A DNA stretch of 6,020 nucleotides, taken from the NCBI RefSeq assembly GCF_039768865.1, contig NZ_JBDMZQ010000132.1, one strand, 5' to 3'. Every line of letters begins with the position of its first letter. Within the stretch, counting starts at the first letter, position 1. The notes below the pieces were generated by a model. The model had not been told where the DNA came from. It saw only the letters and a program-made list of their open reading frames with translations, and did not search any database. The translations under genes were made by a program, and so were the position numbers. Source of the stretch: Wenyingzhuangia sp039768865. Lineage in GTDB: Bacteria; Bacteroidota; Bacteroidia; Flavobacteriales; Flavobacteriaceae. Positions 1-6,020 of this stretch are shown here, one piece after another.

Positions 1-17
1 CTAAATAACAATTAAAA

Positions 18-365
18 ATGAAGAGTTTCGGAACAAGTAAATCTTTTTTGTTAACCAAAGACAAGGAATGGGAAACCGTAGGAGAAGGGGTTAAACGTAA
101 AATTATGGGCTATGATGACAAGATCATGTTAGTGCATGTAGCCTTTGATAAAGGCGGAATCGGTCCTATGCACCAGCACCATCATTCACAAGTTACTCAT
201 GTTGTCTCTGGTGTTTTTGATGTAACTATTGATGGAGAGACGCAAACCTTACGTCAAGGCGATAACTTTTATATCCCTACTAATGTGCTTCACGGGGCAA
301 TTTGTAAAGAAGCAGGAGAGTTAATAGATGTCTTTAGTCCAATCCGTGAGGATTTTATGGAATAA
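18..365 (+). CDS. kdgF: KdgF-like cupin, unsaturated uronate linearisation
   Basis: This 115-residue protein is a single small cupin barrel with no signal peptide, so it should act in the cytosol. KdgF enzymes convert 4,5-unsaturated monouronates, released by alginate or pectin lyases, into the linear 5-keto-4-deoxyuronate (DEH). Visible support: the first cupin motif has the HxHxHxQ pattern (H52, H54, H56, Q58) followed by a G65 turn, and the second has PTNVLHG with H92; together these give the usual metal-binding set. The C-terminal segment DVFSPIREDF (from D104) carries D104, F106 and R110, which match my recollection of the Asp/Phe/Arg active-site residues described for KdgF. The length is typical of the family. 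The ATG is preceded by an A-rich leader (AATTAAAA) and only 17 bases of sequence are available upstream, where TAA at 2-4 could be the stop of a preceding gene. The family call is firm; a general sugar-acid cupin is the alternative. Confidence 0.85.
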   Translation: MKSFGTSKSFLLTKDKEWETVGEGVKRKIMGYDDKIMLVHVAFDKGGIGPMHQHHHSQVTHVVSGVFDVTIDGETQTLRQGDNFYIPTNVLHGAICKEAGELIDVFSPIREDFME

Positions 366-424
366 ACAACTTTATTATTATAAGCTTGGATAATCTAGAA
401 TTATCTTTATATTGAGGGATATTT

Positions 425-466
425 ATTTGGTAAACCAGTTTGGTATTCCAAATTGGTTCCCCAAAT
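425..466. repeat. 42-base imperfect hairpin between kdgF and susC
   Basis: Bases 433-443 pair with 448-458 (11 pairs, one of them G-T) around a TATT loop. After a 2x2 internal mismatch, 425-430 pair with 461-466 (6 more pairs). It is built from repeated TTTGG and CCAAA units. No T-run follows, so it is not a classical terminator. It may be an mRNA 3' end or processing structure behind kdgF, or a paired binding site for a regulator. The pairing is seen directly; the function is unknown. Confidence 0.7.
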
Positions 467-478
467 CACACGAAATAA

Positions 479-502
479 AAAGGTAGGCGTTTACCCACCT
501 TT
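479..502 (+). terminator. Possible kdgF terminator hairpin
   Basis: AAAGGT (479-484) pairs with ACCTTT (497-502). After an A-C mismatch, GG (486-487) pairs with CC (494-495), leaving the loop CGTTTA. The hairpin follows an A-run and is followed by T-rich sequence (ACATTACTTTATTTT), the symmetrical A-stem-T form often seen in flavobacterial terminators. It lies about 115 bases after the kdgF stop. The T-tract is interrupted, so confidence is moderate. Confidence 0.5.
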
Positions 503-504
503 AC

Positions 505-530
505 ATTACTTTATTTTAGGATAAAGTAAT
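505..530. repeat. Perfect 10-bp inverted repeat
   Basis: ATTACTTTAT (505-514) and its exact reverse complement ATAAAGTAAT (521-530) flank the six-base spacer TTTAGG. It starts two bases after the preceding hairpin. It has no T-tract of its own. It could act as a protein-binding operator, or as a second stem that cooperates with or competes with the 479-502 hairpin. The repeat is certain; its role is inference. Confidence 0.7.
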
Positions 531-558
531 AAACGACACCGCCAAAGCAATGCTTCCT

Positions 559-576
559 TATCTAAAGTTTTAGATA
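559..576. promoter_or_regulatory. Operator-like palindrome upstream of susC
   Basis: TATCTAAA (559-566) and TTTAGATA (569-576) are perfect reverse complements around a GT centre. This 18-base dyad with 8-base arms has the size of a binding site for a dimeric helix-turn-helix repressor. Flavobacterial alginate loci often include a GntR-family regulator, but none is in this window. A weak -7-like element, TAGAATTG (580-587), lies just downstream, and TTA at 558-560 sits 19 bases before it in the -33 position. That arrangement would place the dyad between the promoter elements. The dyad is seen; the operator role and promoter are inference. Confidence 0.4.
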
Positions 577-597
577 TGATAGAATTGTTTTGTGCGA

Positions 598-623
598 TCG
601 TCTCTTTTGAGATGACTTTTTTT
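598..623 (+). terminator. Terminator-like hairpin in the susC leader
   Basis: TCTC (601-604) and GAGA (609-612) pair around a TTTT loop. The stem extends outward through G600-T613 (wobble), C599-G614 and T598-A615, for seven pairs in total. One C and then seven T (617-623) follow, which is the layout of an intrinsic terminator. It ends 27 bases before the susC ATG, so if transcription starts upstream it could attenuate the operon. The stem is short and only partly GC, so it may be weak or fortuitous. Confidence 0.35.
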
Positions 624-650
624 AACTATTTACAAACAAACAAACAACTA

Positions 651-3600
651 ATGAAAATTAAATCGCAACTAACGCTATTCTTTGTGTTCTGTGGTATGCT
701 CTTGACTTACGCACAAACACAAGTAAGCGGAACTATTGTTGGTTCAGATGGGCAGCCAATCCCAGGAGCTACTGTGCTTGTACAGGGTACAAACAATGGA
801 ACAACTTCTGATTTCGACGGAAACTTTACAGTTGAAGTTGAGGATGGTCAAACTCTAGAGGTGTCCTTTTTAGGATATGTAACTCAAACTGTCCCTTACC
901 TTGGGCAGGACGCTATCTCAGTACTACTTTTAGACGACGTCGATCAATTAGACGAAATCGTAGTAACTGGATATAGCACCCAAAAGAAAAGTCTCATCAC
1001 CGGGGCTATCTCAAAAATTGTTAACGAAAATTTAGATCAAATAGCCGTTTCTCGTGTTGACGATGCACTAATTGGTCAGGTTTCAGGGGTTAACATTCAA
1101 GCAACTAACCCAGAAGCCGGGGGAGCTCCAACCATCACAATTCGTGGTTTTGGTTCCATTACTGCTGATTCTGGACCTGCTGTTGTTGTTGACGGAGTTG
1201 TTGTTGATGCCGAGTTTCTTGGGAACTTAGACATGAACGATGTAGAATCTTTTGAAGTATTAAAAGATGCTGCCTCTGCTGCAATTTATGGTAGTGAAGG
1301 ATCTAATGGTGTGATTTTAATTACAACCAAAACGGGTGAAGAAGGAGAAACAAAGTTTTCTTATGAAACTTACACGGGTTAAAAGAACGCTTTTGGTAGT
1401 GATGACTACAGAAAAAGTACTGCTGAGTGGGCTGCAAAAGAGCGTGCCGCTACTGGTACACTTTCAGAGCAAACAGCTTATGCACTAAAAATTATTGGAG
1501 TAACGGGAATTGATAGAGACTGGCAAGATGTGTTTTTTGACGGTGGGTTTATCACAAGTCACTCTTTAGCTGCACGTGGTGGATCAAAGTCAACTAAGTT
1601 TTCAGCTTCATTGCGTTATGTACACGATGAGGGTGTTGTGATTACAGATGACTATAAATTATATTCTGCAAAATTAAAACTTGACAACCAGGTTACCGAT
1701 AAATTGAAATTTGGATTAAGTGCAACTCCTTCTTTTTCAAAGCAAAGAAGATTGCCTACTTCAATTCACAATCCAATTAGACAGTCTCCTTGGTTACCCA
1801 TTTACCACACACCAGAGACAATGCAATTCGTAAACAGAAGTGCATACCCTGATGTTGGTCCTGGAGATTATTTCTATGAAAACCATTTAGTTGAATTAGA
1901 TTTAGATGGGAATGGATCGGATAACCGTCCACGTACTTCGGGTGATGCAAACCCATATGCTCAATATAACGAAAGAGAGCACTATGAGTTTAATACTAAA
2001 TTATTAACAAGTGCTTACTTACAGTACAAAATTGCAGATGGTCTAGTGGCTAAATCCTCTTTAGGGGTTACCATAGAACAACGTAAAAGAACACGTTGGG
2101 ATGGAACAAAACACCACCAGTCTGGAACCAGTAGAGCACAGTACTTATTGAATAATAGGTTTAGAACCAGAATTATTTCTGATAATACATTATCGTTCAA
2201 AAAGCAAATTGGTAACCATGATATCAGCGCATTAGCGGGGATCACTATTCAACAAAGAAGAGCTGAAAGCAGCCAGATTGTTGGAACAGGTTATTCAAAT
2301 GATTTATTGAAAAACTTACAAGGAGCAACGACAATTGTTTCTGAAGGTGAAGTAAATGTCGAAACAAATAAACTTGGTTATTTTGCTAGCGTTGGTTATG
2401 CTTATGACAACAAGTATTTGTTAAATGCGTCATTTAGACGTGATGGTAGTTCAGTATTTGGTGTAGAATCAAAATGGGGTAATTTCCCAGCTCTATCTGT
2501 TGGTTGGAATGTTGCAAATGAAGACTTCCTTTCTGGATCTGATATTTTCACTACCCTTAAACTTAGAGCAAGTTATGGTCGTACAGGATCTGAGCGATTT
2601 AATGTTGGTGATGACCTAGTTAACGCATGGCCTTATCTAGCTCAATTAGATACTTCTAACGCCATTGTCAATGGTAGTATTACTGCTGGGGTTTCTCCAA
2701 AGAACATTGCTAACTTATTGTTACAATGGGAAGCATCTGAAGAAATCAACCCAGGTTTAGATTTTAGTTTATTCTACAACAAAATATCTGGATCGGTTGA
2801 TTACTATGAAAGAACAAGTGACCAATTATTGTTAAACAATCCTGTTTCTTATGTGACTGGATTTAACAATGGTATTGTAAACTTAGGAAAGGTTAAAAAC
2901 AGCGGTTGGGAAGTTGAGTTAAGAACTAAAAACATCTCAGGCGAGAATTTCTCATGGAATACTACTTTCATCGCTTCTACCAATGAAAACGAATTATTGG
3001 ATTATGGCGAGTCAAATGGAGCCTTAACTGAAGATGGATTTGGAAGAAATTCTCAATGGATCAATCTAGTGGGTAATCCTATTTCTTCTTTCTATGGATA
3101 TGTAGTGGATAAAGAATTAGAGAACCAATACTGGGATTCTCCTTGGATTCCAATTAACGGTATGTCAGAAGACGTAATCGTAAAAGATTTAAATGGGGAC
3201 GGTTTAATTACAGATGATGATAAAACGATTTTAGGAAATCCTTATCCAGAAATCATTTGGAGTTTAACGAACGAATTTAAATACAAGAGCTTTGATTTCT
3301 CTTTTATGATTCAAGGAAGTCAAGGTGCTGAAGTAAGAAATATTGGAGATCAATACTTCTTCTCTCAGTGGAATGGTGCAACCTCTGATGAGCAAGCTGT
3401 TGTTGCAGCTGGAATTATCACAGACGCTTCATTCATTAAGCCTAGAACGGCAACAAATGATATGGTCATGAGTGCCGGATATTTCTCTTTAAGAAATGTG
3501 AATATTGGTTATACGTTCCCAGAAGACTTAATTTCTTCCATAGGGATCACATCTTTAAGAGTTTATGCTACGGGACAAAACCTACTTTACGTTACTTCAG

Positions 3601-3725
3601 ATGATTATCATGGATTTAATCCAGAGTATATTGATTCAAATAATACTCCACAGTCATATGGTGCACAGCGTGCTGGTACACCATTGTTCAGTACAATGTC
3701 ACTTGGATTAAACATTAACTTCTAA
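651..3725 (+). pseudogene. susC: SusC-family TonB-dependent transporter, interrupted by TAA
   Basis: Read through one stop, this is a complete SusC-type outer-membrane transporter of about 1,024 codons, the usual size, for TonB-powered import of oligosaccharides bound by SusD. The chosen ATG at 651 begins MKIKSQLTLFF, a signal peptide cleaved near A21-Q22, and follows an A-rich leader; an in-frame ATG at 576 would add 25 residues with no signal-like start. Domains: carboxypeptidase-regulatory-like domain (about 24-95), DEIVVTGYS motif (101-109), plug (about 110-229) with the VLKDAASAAIYG and GVILITTKTG signatures, then the barrel, with DLNGDG near residue 846 and a terminal LNINF ending in Phe. 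TAA at 1380-1382 replaces codon 244, just after the plug. The next 780 codons are open in the same frame. A 243-residue product would have no barrel, so transport should be lost unless the stop is a sequencing error or is read through. Confidence 0.85.
1380..1382 (+). other. In-frame premature TAA in susC
   Basis: The codons read ...TAC ACG GGT TAA AAG AAC GCT TTT GGT..., with susC-like protein on both sides in the same frame, so no frameshift is involved. SusC proteins often have an aromatic residue after this YxG-type motif at the start of the barrel, so a TAT or TAC tyrosine codon changed at its third base is the simplest origin; CAA or AAA are alternatives. The downstream part has no good restart: the first in-frame GTG (1530) lies in the middle of the conserved WQDVFF segment and is not followed by a signal peptide. 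Confidence 0.85.
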
Positions 3726-3736
3726 ACATGTTAACG

Positions 3737-5212
3737 ATGAAACATATAAAATTTTTATTATTAGCAATTACTGGAGCTTTAGTGGTCTCCTGTGATTCAG
3801 ATGAGTTTTTAAACCCATTGCCAGACTCTGCTATCGTTGCAGATACTTTTTATGAAAGTGATGCAGATGTTTTTGCTGGTATCATTGGTATTTACGATGC
3901 ACTTCAAGGTGTAAACGAGAATACAGAATCAAGCTCAATTCGCTTTAACAGAGGAATTCAATTAGAATATCTTTTAACAGAGCATCGATCTGATAATACA
4001 AGAAGTAAAACCCTTGAAGGATCTAGAGCAGATTTTCACAGATACATAGTAGAACCTGAAAACATTCAGTCTGAGGATTATTACCAATCCATGTATGAAA
4101 TTATTTTTAGAGCAAACAGTGTCCTTTCTTATATCGAAAATGCTGATCCTTCTAATATTACTTCATATTCAGCTGAAGCAAAGTTTTTAAGAGCATACGC
4201 TTACTTTAACTTAGTTCGTTTATATGGTCCAGTGCCCTTAGTAACTTCTGTTGTTGTTGCAGACGATAATGAGTCTCTTTTTACAAGAAGATCTTTAGAG
4301 GATGTATATGCTCAAATAGTTGCTGATTTACAAGACGGTGTTGCTAATCTTAGTAACGGTAGTAAATCAAGAGCTTCAAAAGCTGCTGCACAAGGATTGT
4401 TAGCTAAGGTGTATTTAACACAACCAACTCCTAATTATGACGGTGCAAGAGCTTTATGTGAAGCTATTGTCAATAGTGGTGAGTTTTCTTTAGAGCCTAA
4501 CTTTAGAGATGTATTCTATAACGAATTAAATGACGAAGTTATTTTCGCCATTCAATATGTGGCTGGAAATCCAGACGAAAGTCAAGGTTTTTCTTCAGAA
4601 TTTACTTCTTATAAGAGACAAGGTAGACAAGATGGTTTAAATATTGTTAATCCAAATTTAATCGAAGACTTTAACTCTCATGGTGGGAATAGAACAGCTG
4701 TTTCTTATGCTGCTTTTGGAACTGATGCTCAGCTTCCAATTCCAGAAAATGCAGAGGTGATTAAATTCTTACCAGATGGATCTGATATTTCAGATATTTT
4801 AAATCCATCTTATGGTTCTTCTCCTGCAAATGCAGGTAACGATTGGATTGTTTTACGATATTCAGATGTCCTTTTATTACATGCTGAAGCATTGATGGGA
4901 GGGAATGACACTACGAACAATGCGGCAATCGATTCATACATGGAAGTACGTGTAAGAGCTGGATTTGACGCAGTCGCTGACCGTCCATCTGTATTGACAA
5001 AAAATGATTTACTACTTGAAAGAAGAGTAGAGTTAGCTTTTGAAAACCACAGATTCTTTGATCTTTTAAGACTTGGTGTTGCTCATGATGTATTGGGTGC
5101 CCACGCAAGTGAAAAGGGCTATACGAGTTATAACATTCGTCGCTTATTATTACCGATTCCTGCAAGGGAAATCAATTTAAGTGATGGTCTTTTAACACAA
5201 AACCCACAGTAA
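3737..5212 (+). CDS. susD: SusD-family glycan-binding lipoprotein
   Basis: This 491-residue protein is a complete SusD/RagB-type surface lipoprotein that caps the SusC channel and captures glycan. The start at 3737 gives MKHIKFLLLAITGALVVSC, a lipoprotein signal with the lipidated Cys at residue 19. An in-frame ATG at 3728 would add only MLT and is possible. The residues after Cys (DSDE) are acidic, as in Bacteroidota surface-export signals. Family hallmarks: FLNPLPDS near the N terminus, the TPR-like EAKFLRAYAYFNLVRLYGPVPLV region (about 147-169), LRYSDVLLLHAEAL (from 373), ERRVELAFENHRFFDLLRLG (from 428) and a C-terminal LLPIPAREI with a final TQNPQ. The gene begins 11 bases after the susC stop, so the two are surely co-transcribed. 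It is intact, which makes the broken susC more surprising. The glycan cannot be read from the sequence; alginate is inferred from kdgF and the PKD partner. Confidence 0.95.
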   Translation: MKHIKFLLLAITGALVVSCDSDEFLNPLPDSAIVADTFYESDADVFAGIIGIYDALQGVNENTESSSIRFNRGIQLEYLLTEHRSDNTRSKTLEGSRADFHRYIVEPENIQSEDYYQSMYEIIFRANSVLSYIENADPSNITSYSAEAKFLRAYAYFNLVRLYGPVPLVTSVVVADDNESLFTRRSLEDVYAQIVADLQDGVANLSNGSKSRASKAAAQGLLAKVYLTQPTPNYDGARALCEAIVNSGEFSLEPNFRDVFYNELNDEVIFAIQYVAGNPDESQGFSSEFTSYKRQGRQDGLNIVNPNLIEDFNSHGGNRTAVSYAAFGTDAQLPIPENAEVIKFLPDGSDISDILNPSYGSSPANAGNDWIVLRYSDVLLLHAEALMGGNDTTNNAAIDSYMEVRVRAGFDAVADRPSVLTKNDLLLERRVELAFENHRFFDLLRLGVAHDVLGAHASEKGYTSYNIRRLLLPIPAREINLSDGLLTQNPQ

Positions 5213-5230
5213 TCTATAAACATATTAATC

Positions 5231-6020
5231 ATGAAAAAACAATTATCTATTTTCAATAAAACCGTAAGGTTGGTACTGTGTTTATCAGTAATGATCTTTG
5301 CGGTGAGTTGTGAAGAAGCGTTTGAATTTGAGTTACCAGAAGCGGGTTCTATTGCAGACAAAACACCTCCGGTAGCGGCTTTTGCGTATATTCCAGATGC
5401 AACCAACTTTAGAACAATTAATTTTAATAATCTATCTACAGAGTCCACCAATTATGTTTGGGACTTTGGGGATGGAAATACCACAACCGAGAAGGACCCC
5501 ACCTTTACCTTTGTTGCAGGAGAAGGGACGTATCCTGTTACCCTTACATCTCTTGATGCAAATCAAGCGTCAACTTCCATAACAGAAGACGTCGTTGTTC
5601 AGGATGTATTTGTTCCACTTCCCGTTGAGGTTTTAAATGGTGATTTCACGAATGGTAAGGACCATTGGAGATTCTCTACTTTTACAGGAGGTACCACAGA
5701 GCCCTTCGATGCGAGTAGTGATGGTTCATTTACAAACTACGACGGTTCCGATAATGGTGCAAAAACAAAAGGAGCAAAATGGAAACAAGCTACTTCTGCA
5801 GGGGTTTATTTAAGTTCAAACACCCGTTATGCCTACCAAGCAATCCTAGTTTCACCTTCCATACCTAGTGAACGTACTGTGCGCTACATTTTAGAGTATG
5901 AATATGCCATTAAGACTCCTGCCGAACAAGCTGGTGTTGCACCAGGTGGAAACCGAATTTATTCGGAAGTTTTAGGCGGACATTTTGCTGATGGAGCTAA
6001 CGCAGTAGCCAGCACTCCTA
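5231..6020 (+). CDS. PKD-domain surface lipoprotein, 3' end outside window
   Basis: An open frame runs from ATG 5231 to the window end (263 codons, no stop). The N terminus (MKKQLSIFNK, then a hydrophobic stretch ending AVSC) is a lipoprotein signal with Cys at residue 27, followed by acidic EE. Residues 46-124 form a PKD domain with the hallmark WDFGDG at 77-82 and a GTYPVTLT strand at 99-106. From about 135 a new domain begins with NGDFTNGKDHWRF, an opening common in jelly-roll carbohydrate-binding modules. In this third position after SusC/SusD, such proteins are usually surface glycan-binding proteins (SusE/F-like role); PKD lipoproteins occupy this place in flavobacterial alginate loci. 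The gap to susD is 18 bases, so it is probably in the same operon. A lyase domain beyond the window cannot be excluded. Sampled lines of this gene are richer in GC (about 43-52%) than sampled lines of susD (about 28-38%). Confidence 0.85.
   Translation, partial: MKKQLSIFNKTVRLVLCLSVMIFAVSCEEAFEFELPEAGSIADKTPPVAAFAYIPDATNFRTINFNNLSTESTNYVWDFGDGNTTTEKDPTFTFVAGEGTYPVTLTSLDANQASTSITEDVVVQDVFVPLPVEVLNGDFTNGKDHWRFSTFTGGTTEPFDASSDGSFTNYDGSDNGAKTKGAKWKQATSAGVYLSSNTRYAYQAILVSPSIPSERTVRYILEYEYAIKTPAEQAGVAPGGNRIYSEVLGGHFADGANAVASTP

Larger units (their letters stand above)
366..650. other. Intergenic region rich in inverted repeats
   Basis: This 285-base gap between kdgF and susC contains no credible gene. 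It holds a series of separate stem-loops: 389-405 (6-bp AT-rich stem, possibly chance), 425-466, 479-502, 505-530, 559-576 and 598-615. The last 18 bases before the susC ATG are an unstructured A/C-rich leader that contains CAAA three times (633-644). I infer that the region contains the end of the kdgF transcript and the promoter, operator and leader of the susC operon. No sequence here matches the Bacteroidota promoter consensus (TTG, 17-19 bases, TAnnTTTG) well. Confidence 0.7.

Noticed and set aside
386..414. Possible promoter (TTG at 386-388, 19 bases, TATATTG)
   Set aside because: The -7 part lacks one base of the Bacteroidota consensus, and the transcript would run straight into the 425-466 and 479-502 hairpins. 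Too weak to list.
633..647. CAAA repeats as a phase-variable tract
   Set aside because: Only three full units are present, too few for convincing slippage; an unstructured A-rich leader explains them.
576..650. Upstream in-frame ATG at 576 as the susC start
   Set aside because: It adds 25 residues before a clear signal peptide, overlaps the 559-576 palindrome and passes through the leader hairpin. ATG 651 has the A-rich leader and a proper signal sequence.
1380..1382. TAA as a recoded amino acid
   Set aside because: Known recoding in bacteria uses TGA or TAG, and the same TAA ends kdgF, susC and susD here as an ordinary stop.
2015..2245. Minus-strand open frame opposite susC
   Set aside because: It lies antisense to conserved SusC barrel sequence and shows no recognisable motif; a shadow frame.
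1530..3725. A separate gene starting at GTG 1530
   Set aside because: It is in the same frame as the upstream susC part, begins inside a conserved SusC segment, and would be a barrel with no signal peptide. It is the second part of the interrupted susC.
4911..5451. Two minus-strand open frames over the susD end and the PKD gene start
   Set aside because: They overlap each other and the conserved 3' end of susD and 5' end of the PKD gene, with no recognisable protein features.
5382..5582. Plus-strand open frame inside the PKD gene
   Set aside because: It is out of frame with the PKD domain coding sequence, which contains the clear WDFGDG motif.

Overview
The window looks like part of a polysaccharide utilisation locus (PUL) from a marine member of the Flavobacteriaceae (phylum Bacteroidota). 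Three things point there: an adjacent SusC/SusD pair, A-rich leaders before start codons instead of Shine-Dalgarno sequences, and low GC. All recognised genes are on the + strand.

Layout: 18-365 encodes a small cytosolic cupin of the KdgF type, which handles unsaturated uronates. A long intergenic region (366-650) follows. It has no gene but is packed with inverted repeats: a 42-base hairpin (425-466), a terminator-like hairpin (479-502), a perfect 10-bp stem (505-530), an operator-like palindrome (559-576), and a hairpin followed by seven T (598-623) in the leader of the next gene. Then come susC (651-3725), susD (3737-5212) and a lipoprotein with one PKD domain and a jelly-roll-like region (from 5231, cut by the window end). 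The last three are 11 to 18 bases apart and probably form one operon.

The genes fit one pathway. SusD and the PKD lipoprotein would hold the glycan on the cell surface. SusC would import oligosaccharides across the outer membrane using TonB energy. KdgF would convert the unsaturated monouronate released by lyases into the open-chain keto sugar acid that feeds central metabolism. KdgF next to SusC/SusD and a PKD lipoprotein resembles the alginate loci of marine flavobacteria, so alginate is the most likely substrate; pectin or another uronate polymer is not excluded. No lyase is visible in the window.

The most striking points are a single in-frame TAA (1380-1382) that cuts susC exactly between its plug and barrel while the remaining 780 codons stay open and conserved-looking, and the dense series of stem-loops upstream of susC, which suggests an operator plus a leader attenuator. 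I see no RNA gene, transposon, CRISPR array or clearly new protein system.
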